From NCBI RefSeq assembly GCF_020740795.1, contig NC_067312.1, forward strand, positions 42,928,405-42,992,404: DNA of 64,000 nt, given 5' to 3'. Shown here one piece after another: positions 25,464 to 38,895 of this stretch (the first letter of the stretch is position 1; every line of letters starts with the position of its first letter). Position numbers and translations under genes: made by a program. A model generated the notes under the pieces. That model made no database searches. It saw nothing but the letters and a program-made list of their open reading frames with translations, and was not told the DNA's origin. This DNA comes from Apus apus. Taxonomy: Eukaryota > Chordata > Aves > Apodiformes > Apodidae.

Positions 25464-28400
25464 CATTGAATAGAGAATAGACCTGGAGCAATTACATTTT
25501 TTGCCAAATATACTTATTCCTGCCTTTTCCCTACCTAGAAATAGCTGAGAGCTCAGGGCTGTTGGGTACTTAACTTGCTACTTATTGAGCTGTGGTGTCA
25601 GGTAATACAACTCGTGTTGAATTCATGCTGCATGACCATCAAAGCAATAATGCTGACAGAAGAAGCAGTTACAAAATAAACAGCTACCTGGTGCTGGCAT
25701 GATTATGATTTTAGTGCATAGCTAGATTGCTAAAGGCGTACCCTTGCTCAGTGATACTGGTTATAAAAAACTGACAGAAATATGTTCACATTTTTTGTAA
25801 GTTATATCTGACTTTTCTGTCTCACTGCTCCCATGCATCCTCCTGCCATGGTCTGAGCCCTTTCACAATCCATTTAAGCCACCTATGCTTCCGTAAGACA
25901 TTCACTGCCTCTTGAGCCAGGTACTTCTCAAAAGCCCTGTCTGCGAGAGAAAAAACAATTTAAACCTACCCCCGATTCAGAAGAACTGTCACTTGAAAGG
26001 AGCTTTACGCCATATTTCCTTGCTCACCAATGTGAAGACACCTGCCCTCCTCTGCTTGTACTTATTCCCACCATTTAGCCCCAGCTGCCAGACAAAACCT
26101 GTCCACTTTGGGACCATAAAGGGAAATGGTTCTCCAGCCAACCACTTTCTATCATCATGTTAATAACCACATCCCCATCTGTCCTCAACATCCGTCTGCT
26201 GTCTCCTGTTTCACACTGGGCTTGGAAGATCACTGGTGAATGCACAGCCCTTGTTGACTATACTTTTGTTATACTTCAGAAAAGCTGAGTAGATCACTAA
26301 CATTATCATTGATCCATGCATAAGAGATAATTTAGGAGAAGGAGGAGTGTCATTATACAAAGCCAGCAGTGCTGGTTGCCTGCACACCACAGTACAGTCC
26401 AGGAAAGGCCATCACGTATCTTCTGCTGTTCTGGTTTGAAGAGTGTGCAGGAAATGGAGGATCTCTACCCACCCTGCTCCAGCTGAGGGTTGGGCTGAAG
26501 AAGCATAATTTGCTAGAGGGCTGTGATTCCAATTGTTATCAGGGACAGTGACATTAATCAAGGGGTACAGTAAACTTGTAAGAAGAGCTGACCAAAACAC
26601 ATGATGGAAGACAAAAAGAATTGTTTGAAGAAAAACAATGTGGAATACATGGAGGATTTTCAAGGTTTTCCCTGAAAAAGAAAATAAAAAATTAAAATAG
26701 AGGTTGTGACTGATTATTTTTAGAAACCGGTGAGTGCAGAAAAAGCAAGGAAGTATGTTCTGCCTCTAGCAAATATCCTTAACACCAAATAGCAGTGTGT
26801 TGAAGTGTTCAGATCCAAACAAGTTCATTATGCCCACTTCAGTAATGGTGTCTGAGCCTTCAGGTAAACAAAATTTGTAACAACCTAATACCACAATTTT
26901 TACAATGTTTGCATTGCAGCTGTTTCAGTGTAACAAAAGGACAGAGTGACTTTTGCAAGGGAGTGACTGTGATTGGTTGGAAACTCTCCAGATGGCACCC
27001 TGGTTTCTATGACCCCAAATGAATTATTTTTGTGATTCAAAATATATGCACCAAAGAAGAGGAAATACTTCTCTCTATTAATTTCTTCTAATAAAGGGAT
27101 CCAGTTTTCTCTTACTATTTCTGAAATCTGGAAATTTCCCAAAATATGCAAAGGCAAACACATGAAATACAAAAATGACAGGCATACATTTGTCTTGCTC
27201 TATCCATAGGAATCTGTGGATTCAGGAATTGGCAAAAAAAATAAACAAACAGTATAATGGAAGAAAAAATGTTGATACAGACACAGAAACCAATAAAAGC
27301 AAGGAAGTTCTGAATCCAGGTCACTGCAGAGTCCTAAACACAGGCCTATTGTGTTTTGATGCAGCAGTAGCCCATATGGTCTTCCATTAGAGGGTCTCAA
27401 AGCAGTGGTTAATGTTACTGTACCATATGTGCTTATTGGAACAAATGTGATGATTTATGTCATCACACATAAGGATTTTTTCCCTTTCCCATTCTGTATC
27501 TTACTCATACACTGTTAGTAGAAGCCTAAGAACAGACAACCTTGTCATTACAGATTTCCAGCATTATAATTAAATTTGTCTCTGAAAAAAACCCCAAACT
27601 GAGCAAGATCATTCTAAGGCCAACAGTGCAGGAATATGTGCTTAAAAATCAGGTCTCTCTCTGACCTGGAACTGCATGTTTCCACCAAATAAAAGATCCA
27701 AGTTTCTACTTTGGCTTCACACTGCTTCTAATCAATTCCCTGCTAGGAAGCAACAAAAAGGCAAAGGCCAAAAATTAGCCTGATGGAAATCTACCTCTCA
27801 GAAATTCAACTTCGCAATACATGTTTGTTTCTCAGTTTCCCCTTTTAAAACAAAGCAATTTAAAAGAAAATCAAATATTAAAAATTATATGAGTGAGTGA
27901 AAAATCTTACTTCATGCAAGCAACACTAATGTAGCTAAACAAAAAAAGCCAGCATCATCTCTTGTTTCCTCACAAGTACAAACTAGACCTATCTTTTACT
28001 TTGCTACCATGCACCAGTTTTGTGTATAAAAATCTCTACACAATACCTGGCAAATGTGCCATTGAGTCCTACATCCTGTTGTAGTGAGTACTGCATATTT
28101 TATGGAAAGATATTAAAAAGAAAAAAACAGGCCAGTAAGAGAGGAGCAGCTTCCTTTTTCATTTCCATGCTGTTACAGCCCTACTACCCCACCCCACCGT
28201 CTTTCTTAAATGTAAAAACTGCAAGGTGAGGATGCAGGTCATTATTTATAGACTAAACCCCTTGAATCATTAATTCAGCTGACAACTGTGGAATTTCCAT
28301 ACTTACAAAATGTGAAGAAAAAAAAATGGCTTAGAAAGGCATTTCAACAGCAAAAAGACAGGAGCTACTCAATCCCTTGTAAAATCTTGAGCAACTGCCA

Positions 28401-29065
28401 ACCAGCAATAGCAAATGCTCTCCTTCAACTCAGTATACTGCTCTGACACAATTTTCCCCGTTTTTCCTGAATCTCTGAGGAAAACTTGGTGTTCCAATGT
28501 CAGGTGGTGTTCTAAGCTGTTGATTGAGAATATTAAGTATTTTATTTTATTTTTTAAGGTAACTCACTTCTCTCTACAGGTGCATGTGAACTGTGTGTAC
28601 ATACAGGCTATCATAATGTATATAAGATACTGGTAGTTTCACAGATTACTTCTTTATCATGAGCACATTTTGCAATTGGCTGTATGGTACAGAAACTAAA
28701 TCAGAAATTATATAAGCTGTTCAGATATTTTATAGAATTGGATAGTTAAGGGGGCAGAAGTCCATGTCTAAAATCCATCTGCAAGGAGGGGACCCATACA
28801 ATGAGCCAAAGGAAGATCGTGGAGGGTTTTGTTAGAACAAAGTGAACTGAAAATGAACAAAGCAGGACAGACAGTAATTGAAGGAAGAGGATAAAGCCAA
28901 AAAAAGAGATTTGCTGCCCAGAAATGTATGCATGAAGAAGCTCTTATGGGTAAAACACTGTCTAGAATGTCAACTTGTTTACACAAGCAAAGAAACAGGT
29001 TTACCTCATCCAGCGAAATAACTTCATATCCCTTCCATGTAAATAATGTCATTCCACCAAGTAAA
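25464..29065. other. Intergenic, nothing seen
   Basis: No exon, repeat family or RNA gene is recognised in this stretch. Confidence 0.5.
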
Positions 29066-29593
29066 TGTCCTAGTTTGAGCCAGAATTGAACCAATTCACT
29101 TAATTACCCACCCAGGCTTAAACAGTGACAGAAACTCTGAGCTGACCAACTACTGCTCTTAGCATAAACAGTAATTGGTTGTGTTTTGAAGTTGATTAAA
29201 TCTTAAGCATATGGTCTTCAAAGTGCCAGATCTCAAAAAGAGCAGAGGTCTCTTTTGGGAAAAGGGAGGACAGGGCCAGAAGTGTGCAATGAAGCAACAG
29301 AAATAGCAGAGCTTGGCTCCATGACTCAGTGAGCAAGTCCTTGATTTGGCTACCAAATAGCTGGGTCAGTCCAGCCCCAAAATACTTCTTTCATTTATTT
29401 TCTTACTATGACAGAAAGCCTCACAGGGAGGCCTAAATAACTCCATTTTATTGGTTCTCAAATACAGTCAAATGTCATGCAGAAGCTGATGAACTTGGAA
29501 AAGAACAGCAATAATCAACCTGCAATTTTATTTTTTTTCTCTTTTGTTATTCCTTTTTATTTGATCCTAATCACTCTGTGCAATAGCCAGTCA
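29066..29593 (+). mobile_element. Old LTR-like segment related to the LTR at 52755 (boundaries uncertain)
   Basis: The left end TGTCCTAGTTTGAGCCAGAA matches the terminus of the LTR at 52755 with few changes (about 25 of 31 positions), so an ERVL-type LTR start here is fairly well supported. The right end is a guess. GTAAA precedes the TG (29061-29065) and also follows a CA at 29592-29593 (GTAAA at 29594-29598), which would give a 528-bp LTR, but a 5-bp match like this can arise by chance. The interior has no clear TATA box or poly(A) signal and looks decayed. Confidence 0.4.
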
Positions 29594-29599
29594 GTAAAC

Positions 29600-30860
29600 A
29601 CAGGATTGGAAGATAAATAAATGCACCCTGGCAGTTGCCTCAGCTGCCACTGTGGTGCTTTCTGACACATAATTAGAAAACAAATGGCAGATTAGCTTAA
29701 TAATATTCATTAGTATCTAATGAAACTGAGAGTGTTTCCTGTTCAAATCATGTTGGGCTGTTAGTTGAATTTAAGCAAATTCAGTATTTCAACCCTTTAG
29801 CTGTGACAAGAGTGGGTGATGGGGGAGAGAAAGCATACAGTTAACCCTTTGTGTCTTGGCCATGTTACGAACTGAGGGTTTTCCCTCAAGTCTTTCTCCT
29901 AGTCCTCAGGGAATGAATGGTTACAGAAAAGCAGGTCTTCCTTTCAGGCATTGTTATTCTTCCTTACTCCCTCCCCTCCTTTTTTTCAAATTATCCAAAG
30001 GGTTTTAATGATATTCAGAAATCATAGCTGTCTTGCTGAATCGCTGTAGGACTGACCTCCCTTGACAGTTCTTAAATTATTCAGCTATCAAGGGCCTGCT
30101 AAACATTAAATTAAGCATCCTCTCTCCCCTGTCCTGAACCATTAAGTTATGCAAATGCACAGATAATGGGGCATATGACAGCTGGAGGCATTAATCAGGC
30201 AGCTCTGTCTCTGGGCTGTTGTTATGTAGAAACTGCATCTGCCAACAGAGAGAAGAGACACAATTAGATCTCACTTAATGGAATGAGAAGAAACTGCCGA
30301 GCTCTCTACACTCCTGTTAGGTTGTAGACCTGGGAGGGAATAAGACACTTGGGAAATCTCACTCACTCTCTGTTTCTCTCACTCTCCTTTTTTTTAATAC
30401 CTGTTCTTCCAATTGAAATGAAAAATTACCTGTAATTGTTATCATTTGCAAACAAAGCCTGTCAAAAGCCCCACCCGCTGTTTACAATGGATGTATTTCT
30501 TGTTCCCTGCTAAGATTCTTTGGGGAATTTTCCTTCATTTGTTTTTTTAACTAATATTCTGTCTTTGGAGGAGGTAAGGAGGAAGCAAACAAACAGATCT
30601 CCCTTTACACCATTGGAATTACTGCTTTAAAAATGAACTTGTGTGTTCAATCATAGCAAAGGAGTGTATTGCCAAGGCACGAATTGCTTTGCCATTTATA
30701 CGTATGTGACGATTTCTTTCCTATTCCTTGCTAATTATTGAAGACAAGTGTTTGCATGCAGACTCTTCTCTCCTGTCACTTTTGGCACATTCTCCCGTCT
30801 AATAGCTTCTCTTTAATCGGGGAAAGCATGGTGTGTGGACAGAAATTGTGGGGTGTCCTA
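29600..30860. promoter_or_regulatory. Candidate conserved non-coding block (enhancer-like)
   Basis: About 1.2 kb without repeats or coding frames, in which transcription-factor-like words are dense: ATGCAAAT octamer (30149-30156), ATTAATCA near 30190, TTTGCAAACAAAG (30446 onward, forkhead/SOX-like) and TGTTTAC (30479-30485, forkhead core). The texture is that of the conserved elements common in deserts around developmental genes; TLE4, the usual neighbour on this side of PSAT1, is such a gene. This is inference from appearance; no alignment was available. Confidence 0.33.
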
Positions 30861-30904
30861 TGAATTTCCTAGAGAGATTTAGAAAAAGTTCTAAATAATT
30901 TAGT

Positions 30905-33512
30905 GCAGCTTACTTCAAGAGTGGCTTCAAGAAAACACAACTACAACCTAGTTGCCATTACTGAAACTTGGTGGCACAAATCCCATTACTGGATTGCAGC
31001 TATCAGTGGCTACAGGCTCTTCAGCAGGGACAGGTGAGGAAGGAGGGGTGGAGGAGTTGCACTCTACATCAAGAAGTTGATACTTCATGAAGCGCTGTCT
31101 CTGAGGAACAGCCATGAGAGGCTGAAAACTTATGGGTAAGAATTAGAGACAGAGGCAAGGGAACCTTGTGGTTGCTGTTTAGTACCAGCCACCCAATCAA
31201 GGGGAGTCTATTACCAACACCTTCTTACTCCAGCTGCAGAAGGCATCATGCTCACAGGCCCTCATCCTGCTAGGGGACTTTCACCACCCCAATATCTCCT
31301 GGAAAAGTAGCACAGTGAGATGTAGGCAATCCAGGAGGATCCTAGGATGCATTGGGGATAATTTCTTAGGCCAAGTAATAGACAGCCCTACCAGAGGGGA
31401 GGAAATACTGCACCTGATTTTAGGAAAGCAAATTTCCAGATGCTCAAAGAGTTAGTTCCCCATGGGAAACTGCCCTCAGGAACAAAGGAGCAGCACAGAT
31501 CAGGCAGATCTTTAAGGACACTTTCCATAGAGCACAAGAGCTCTCAATCCCCAGGTGTAAGAAATTAGACAAGGAAGGCAAGAGAGAGCATGGTTGAGTT
31601 GGGACCTGTTGGTCAAACTACAGAGCAAGAAGGAAATGAACAGGCAGTGGAAACAGGGACAGGTATACTGGGAACACTGCTTGGACATGTAGGGATGGGG
31701 TCAGGAAGGCCAAGGAGCAGCTGGAGCTGAACTAGGCAAGGAATAGAAAGAGTAACATGAGCGGCTTCTACAGGCAGAAAAGGAAGGTCAAAGAAAGCGT
31801 ACCCCTCCAATGAACACAACTGGCAAACCAGTAACGACAGGTGAGGAGAGGGCTGAGGCACCCAACAACTCTTTTGCCTCAGTCTTCACTGGTCTCTTTT
31901 TCCTCACCTCTTGAGTGGGTGGACCACAAGGCAGGGACTAGGGAAGCAAAATCCCTTCCACTGTAAGAGAAGATCAGTCTGTGACCACCTGAGGAACATG
32001 AAAATTCATAAATCTATGGGACCTGTCAAGATGCATCCCACAGTCCTGAGAGAACTGGCTGATGCAGTTACCAAACCACTGTCCACAATATTTGAAAAGT
32101 CATGACAGTCAGGTGAAGTCCCTAGTGACTGGGAAAAAGGAAACACAACACCCATTTTTTAAAAGGATAGAAAGGAGAACCCTGGGAACTACTGACCTAT
32201 CATCCCCACCTCTATGCCTGGGAAAATCATAGAACAGATTCTCCCAGAAGCTATATTAAAGCACATGAAGGACAGGAAGGTGATTCAAGACAGGCAGTAT
32301 GATTTTACCAAGGGCAAATCCTGCCTGATCAACCCAGTAGTCTCTACAGTGAAGTGGCGACATCAGTGTGCAGGAGAAGAGCTACATAGGTCATTTATCA
32401 TGACTTGAGGAAGACCTTTGACAGTCTCCCACAACATCTTTCTCTCTAAATTGGAGAAATATGGATTTGATAGGTGAACTGCTCAGTATATAATGAACTG
32501 GTTGGATGGTTGCATCCAAAGGGTAGCAGTCAATGGTTCAGTGTTCAGATGGAGATTCGTGACAAGTGGTGTCACTCAGAGGTCTGTACTGGGACCACTG
32601 CTGTTTAATATCTTCATAAATGACAAACAGTGGGATTGAGTGAACCCTCAGCAAGTTTGCAGGTGACACCAAGTTGAGTGGTGTTGTTGAGATGCCTGAG
32701 GGACATGGACAAGCTGGAAAAATGAGCCCATGTGACTCTCACAAGTTTCAGCAAGGTCACGTGCAAGGTCCTGATCATGGGCTGGGGCAATCCCCCACAT
32801 CAATATAGGCTGGGGGATGAAGAGGTTGAGAGTATTGGTGGATTAAAAACTGGACTTGAGCTGGCAATATGCATAAGCAGCCCAGAAAGCCAGCCATGTC
32901 CTAGGGTGCATCACAGGAAGCAAGGCAGCAGGTTGACGGAAGTGATTCTACTCTACTCTGCTCTCATGAGACCCCACCTGGAGTACTGTGACTGTTCTGG
33001 GGCTCCCAACACAGGAAGGACATGGAGCTGTTGGTGTGAGTCCAGAGGAGGACCATGAAGCTGATCAGAGGGCTGGAGCATCTCTCCTATGAAGACAGAC
33101 TTCTGACAGAGAGCTGGCATTGTTCAGCCTCGGTGAGAGAAAGCTCCAGTGAGACCTTAGAGCTGCCTTGCAGTACCTGAAGGGAGCTTGTAAGAAAGAC
33201 AGAAACAAACTTTTTAGTAGGGCCTGTTGCAACAGGACAAGGCATAATGTTTTAAAACTAAAAGAGGGTGGATTTAACCTAGATAGAAGGAAGAACATTT
33301 TTACAATGGGAGTGGTGAAATGCAGGAACAGGTCGTCCAAAGTGGTGGTAGAAACCCCATCCCTGGAAACACTAAAGGTCAGGTTGGACAGCTTTGAGCA
33401 ACCCAATCTACTTGAAGATGTCCCTGCTCACTGCAGAAGGGTTGGACTAGATGAACTTCAAAGATGCCTCCCAACTCAGACTTTTCTATGGTTCTATTAT
33501 TCCTTTCTATGA
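30905..33512 (+). mobile_element. CR1 LINE, 5'-truncated, ORF2 remnant (endonuclease to 3' end), decayed
   Basis: The longest LINE copy in the window. Read on plus in shifting frames, it carries the endonuclease start (VAITETWWH near 30950, GRRGGGVALYIK near 31035, LLGDFHHP near 31270). The reverse-transcriptase part follows (GKSCLINP near 32310, [11 protein letters not shown] near 32590, FAGDTKL at 32656 onward), then the C-terminal segment (MRPHLEYC near 32965, VETPSLETLKVRLD near 33350) and the CR1 3' end GGTTGGACTAGATGA (near 33439), ending in a degenerate TTCTATG tail. The copy lacks ORF1 and the 5' UTR. Many stops and frameshifts show it is long dead. The catalytic pair usual for the family (FADD) reads FAGD. 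Full-length CR1 is about 4.5 kb, so this is roughly the 3' 60%. Confidence 0.92.
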
Positions 33513-35505
33513 AAATCCTTGTTGTTCAAAATTTTGGAGGTGATGGAAGTTGCAGGAAAAATACTAAGCTGGGGTAAGTACCAAACATGAGGCACTGTGT
33601 TGGAGAGGACATTTTTTTCCTACGTGGACTGATCTCATGTCCTCTGATGAAATTTTTGAAAGCCTTCAATAATTAATGCAGTATCTGTCAGAATTTTCTT
33701 ATCACTGTGTTCTTCTTTCACCCATGGTAAACATTCCCCTTCTCCTTGAAAGAATACCTACTAAAATTACTTCATTAAATCCTTCAGACTAAATCTTTAA
33801 TATAGATATTTTTCTGGGCTTTTATTTCAAATCATGTGTTAACTTGCTTAATAAAAGCAAAGAAAATCAGTCTTGTCTGATACCAAATTTGACTCTTGGC
33901 AAGCAGTGACTTTTTTCCTGGGCCTTATGTTAAGATTAAAATGTTTGTGAAGTAGTGGAGTGGATTAGTGAACATACATCAGTCTATACACGGCTACTCA
34001 AAGAAGCCAAACATGCTACATGCAGTCAGTAGCACAGACCTATTTTTTTGCCCAGCTGCCATGATCAGAACTCCTGCCAAAGGTTTCACAAGCCAAACTG
34101 ATACCTAAACATATTGGTAGAACCTTTAAAATTATCTCTAGCCCCATCCACAAAATGATCACCACTTCTTTCAGCCTGACACCTGATGAGCTTAGCTGTT
34201 ACCTACAGATGAGCAATACCAGAACATGACCTCTAGGGTAGGAGGACAAACTCCAGAGTCCCAAAACAATAGGTCTTACTTTGCTGTCCACATTATATAA
34301 AAAAAAGTACTAGGAGAATCATCTTAGATGCTCAAAACTGGCAGATTTTCACATTCAGAGGAAGCAGAAATGATAGGAAATACAAACTGCTGTGGCTGTG
34401 ATAGGCAGCTGGAGATGCCAGACCTTATGATTGTAGGTCATAAAGCAGTGTTAAAGCAACAGCATAGGGTTTTTAACTACTTCCTGTTCATCTTGCCTTT
34501 CTCTGTTCATATTATCTGAGGTGTACTGGGAATTTGGCCCAATGGGTGTACTTCAACCCTATTGCACCTTTCATGCAGAGGATAACTTTTTCTATTGGTA
34601 GAACAACATTCAAGGTAGGAAAATGGAAACCAGGCATAAGATAACACCTCCAAATCTTCACAAATTCATTTTCATTTTCGACAAGCACCATGTTTCATAC
34701 ACAACTTCTACTGCATGGATTTTGTTTCCAAGGCACTTCTAGAGCTCTGAAATACGAAGCTCTTCAAAAAACTTCCCTACACTAAAGGTTATATGCAAGA
34801 TATATGCTGTTTTATGCATTGTTGAGGGGCTGGATGTCTTCTGAGAGGGATTAACCAAACTTCATTGTCATGTTTTACTTTAAAAACAAGAGATATCCAC
34901 CTAACATCTTAGGGTTGTTTTTTTTAAAGTCTAGAAATACTGTGGCAAATCAGCAATATATCAGCAATATATTTTGCATAAATGTGTCTAAGCTGCATAA
35001 ATTCCTGCAACCTTCACTGAAGAGGATGGGACAAATGCAGATAATCAAACTCACTGTTTGTTCCATGTTGTATGTTCCGTGATGTGTGAGTGCTTTACAG
35101 AGCCAAGTCAGAAATTGCCCTAACTTTGAAGCAGTCATCCATTAACAGTAAATGTATTTATTTGCCAAGTTCCTACATGCCAATGCAAACTAGAATTTTA
35201 TAACCCTTCATCAGTTTTTCAGTTGTTTTTTTTTTTTCAGAAAAAGCTAAATAGAGGAATCTGAGCAATCTGAATGCTTGTTCTGGACTAGAAAAGATAC
35301 ACTTGGCATTGTAATTGAATACTTCTCTAAAATGCCTAAATAAGGCATATGTAGAGATCAACTACAACCATTCAGAATGATGTCTAAAGTAATCTTGGCT
35401 CATGGTACTACTCACAGTCTGACATAATTAAACCACAAATTTCTAATATTATATTCTCTCCTTTTCTGGTCACTGTTTTATGTTACTCAATATTTTGACT
35501 ACTAT
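33513..35505. other. Intergenic, nothing seen
   Basis: Unique-looking AT-rich sequence with no gene or repeat family that I can support. Confidence 0.5.
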
Positions 35506-35620
35506 ATAGAATCACAGAATCACAGAATCTTAGGGGTTGGAAGGGATGTCAAAAGATCACCTAGTCCAATCCCTCTCCCAGCGGAGGATCACCTAGAGCA
35601 CATCACACAGGAACGCTACT
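35506..35620 (-). mobile_element. CR1 LINE 3' end fragment
   Basis: Starts with the inverted tail repeats (ATAGAATCACAGAATCACAG) and continues with GGGTTGGAAGGGATGTC and GATCACCTAGTCCAATCC. GATCACCTAGAGCACATCACACAGGAACGC then matches the same 3' region that the copy at 49311 carries on plus. It is about 115 bp, heavily 5'-truncated, with its 3' end to the left. Confidence 0.9.
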
Positions 35621-37964
35621 TGGGAATAATTACCTGGGTGAGCTCCCTGCAGATAATGAACTGCTCAAAGATTGAATTCTATTAAAAAAATATTATACAG
35701 ATCAAGAGATAAAATCTTTCATGAGGTAAATAACTTTTCACACACACTGGCACCATACAGAAGCCAGAGATCGCAGCATACAGCTCTGTTTTAAATAAGA
35801 AAGTGCATGCTCGTTCTTACTGTTGCTGCTTATAATGGTAATCATTGAACAATATAAAGTATTAACAAATAGCTAAGATTACAGTAGCCAAATGTAGACA
35901 TTTAGTAATCACCTTGGTATACCTTCATCCTTAACAGAGTTGCAACCAAGCAATGCTCTCGACTGCTTTACAAAGGAGTGAGATAGTCTTATCTTTCCAG
36001 TCACTCTCAGAGAAGAGTATGTGTTCACCAAGACTTCCTTAAGTGAGACTAAACAGTGAAGATTGCAACACTGGAATCATTGACTTGGTTTGCAGAGCAG
36101 CTATCCCACTCTTGTTCACGAAACCTTGCCCTCAAAGATGTTTTTAAATTGTTTTCTATTGATAGGCACCAGTATAATAAAATCTTCTGCCAAGAACCAT
36201 GCACATTCAGCATTTTTAGTATTTAATATCCAAAAGAAAGGTGTACTACCATCTTCCTATCTTCAGATGTGTTTTACACTGCATATGTAAGCACATGTAT
36301 TTTGAGAAGAATTAAAAACATAAAATGCCTAAAATGTGAAATTGCATATAGTTCTCTAGTAAGTTTCTAAATTTGAAAACAGAATTTGCAGTATATTGTT
36401 TGCCTTGAATTTACAACTGGTTTTTCATATGTGCTGAGTGGTGATGTATATCAGCTAGGACTATTTAGATTACTTGTTGAATGTAACTTAAATATAGAGG
36501 ACACAACTCCTGTTACGTAGGACAGATACACTATTTGTGTTTCTCTATTACAGTGTAATGACCAGAATGCTGTTTATACTTGCCTCTCTTTCAAGTAAAA
36601 TTTTTGCTTATTTATTGCCTTCAGCAGAGTCCAGGTTGTGGTGATTTACTGAGATTTAGCACTTCCTTTCAGAAATTCAAACTTACCTCTAAATAACTTT
36701 CTCTCACAGCTTTGCCACTAATTTTCATGACATCAGGACTGGACCCAGTATAGTAATTTACAACAAAATTATATTATTTTAGTCTTCTAAGGTAATAAAC
36801 AATTTCTTTCTCTACACAATAAGAAACCATCACAAACATTGATCAGTTAAGGTTGGATTTTTAATTCATGTCATATATATCAGCAGAATAACTATTTTAG
36901 TCTTCCATGATAACCTTATTTCTGGCTGTAACTGGTTTTACTCTCAGGCTCCTAAACACCACCTGATACTGCTTTCTTTGTTGCTCTCCTTGATTGCTTT
37001 GACTGATGACCTTCTTCACTGTTCAGTATAACTTTTTTTCTCAAAATATAAGAACTGTCTCTGCATCTCTACTAATTTCATACGCTTTCAAGCCTGGAAC
37101 ATGATATTTGTCACACTAAACTCATTTTCTGTTGCAGAATATTTGATAAATGTTGGCATTTCATACAGGTTCCTATCTCTATTAGTAATCACTGGTGCAT
37201 CTGTTTTTATTGTTCTGAAAGAAAATATATGTTTTTGCCGGTTTTGTTCGCATCATCAATCTATGACTGCTATTAGATTTTATTTCCTGCTTCCCAGATA
37301 TTGTATTTTCTTTTCAGATCTGTTTTTAGCTTGGTCTTACATAAAGTCAGTGGTTGAAATCCTGGTCTCTTAGCATTTTCGTCTGCATCTTGATGAAAGG
37401 CTTTCTCACTGTCACATATCAGTTTACCTGAATTTACCTTGCTACAAGTCCATTCTGTCTTCACCTCTACACCTTCTGTCAAGGAGTGTATTTCCAAAGC
37501 AGTAGGGACCAGCAATATTCCTCTGTTCACTCTCCTTTGGGACTCCGCCCTCACCTGAGTATTCACGTTCCACCTGCTCCAAATACATTCCAAGTCCAAG
37601 AAGATCCACAGTTCATTCTCCAATGTAAGACAACACTGGATGATCCCTAGTTCAGGAAAAAACTCTCCCCTCTGCCAGGTCTCTGGGCACAGGCAAACAT
37701 TGCCTACAGGTTTGCCTCCAGACTTTCACAGTCTGAGTGCTTCCTGGACACTCACCAGCAGAACTCCCATCACATCAACAGACATGTCCTTCTCAAACTT
37801 GCGTAAAGCTATTTCTGAACCTTCTGCTTTACCCCGTCATCAGTCAACAGAAATCAATGCCAATCTACTGGTCTTTGACATACTAGGGATCCTTCATCAG
37901 TCGTTCAGATAAAACACAAGAGATCAAGCAAGACCAACCACTACATGTAATCAAGGAAGAAATT
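35621..37964. other. Intergenic, nothing firm
   Basis: No exon or repeat family is recognised. Two ORFs of 116 (minus, 37273-37623) and 90 codons (plus, 37640-37912) lie next to the following CR1 but share no motif with it or with any family I know. Confidence 0.45.
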
Positions 37965-38368
37965 TGGCAAGGCTGAGAGAGTTGCCATTGTTCAGCCTGG
38001 AGAAGAGAAAGCTCCAGGGACACCTCACAGCAACCTTCCAATACTTGAAAGGGGCCTACAGAAAAGCTGAGGAAAGGATTTTTACATGGGCATGTAGTGA
38101 GAGGAAAAAGGATAAAGGATTAAAACTGGAGGAGGTGAAATTCAGATTAGACATTAGGAATAAATCCTTTAGTGTGAGAGTGGTGAGACACTGGCATAGG
38201 TTGCCCAGAGAAGTTGTGGAAGCCCCATCCCTGGAAGCATTCAAGACCAGGTTGGATGGGCCCCTGAGCAACCTGATCTTCTGGAAGGTGCCCCTGCCCA
38301 TGCAGGGGTATTTGATCTAGAGGATCTTTGAGGTCCCTTCCAATTCAAATTACTCTGTGATTCTATGG
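37965..38368 (+). mobile_element. CR1 LINE 3' end, about 400 bp
   Basis: In one open frame (about 37964-38317) it encodes the ORF2 C-terminus: LFSLEKRKLQGHL near the start, then [20 protein letters not shown] and TRLDGPLSNLIFW. The non-coding 3' end TTGATCTAGAGGATC and the tail GTGATTCTATG follow at 38356-38368. It is 5'-truncated. The preserved frame suggests an intermediate age. Confidence 0.93.
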
Positions 38369-38895
38369 TAATTAATAAAGGTTGACCATACCTGATTTCC
38401 ACAGAGACAAGTGACTTCTTCACATCTTCTACAGAACATCACTACATTATGTCTTCTGTAACACCCCTCATGCTGCAGCGAGAACTCTCTCCCCAACATG
38501 CAGGGCTGCAGGGGATTTTTAAAACAGTCTGTTGATCTACTTGTGTATGTAAGGATGACATTTTCTAGGCTGTGATCTGTGTGTCGTTTTGCAGTTGGCA
38601 TGTGATCTTATTCAGAATAATTTTCAGGGTCTCTAAGTTTTCCATGAATCTTTCACAAATTTGTTAAACCATCCAGTGGTCATTCACTTTCTATTTTCAC
38701 TTGTCTGATTGATTTTTATAACACCACAGGCAATAGCAGATTTCCAGTAAAAGCTAACTGAGTTACATTATTTATTTCACTCACTTCTTCAAGATCACTT
38801 ACTGGTTTCCTTCCTCAGGCTGTTTTATTTCTGATCATATTAGAGCCTGGGCTTTTTCCCCCTGTATTCTAGCCTGCATTCTCTAATCACAGCAA
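38369..38895. other. Intergenic, nothing seen
   Basis: Short unique stretch between a CR1 copy and a TA tract. Confidence 0.5.

Noticed and set aside
37273..37912. Neighbouring 116-codon (minus) and 90-codon (plus) ORFs
   Set aside because: They have no recognisable domain, and no splice or poly(A) structure connects them. They are probably chance.
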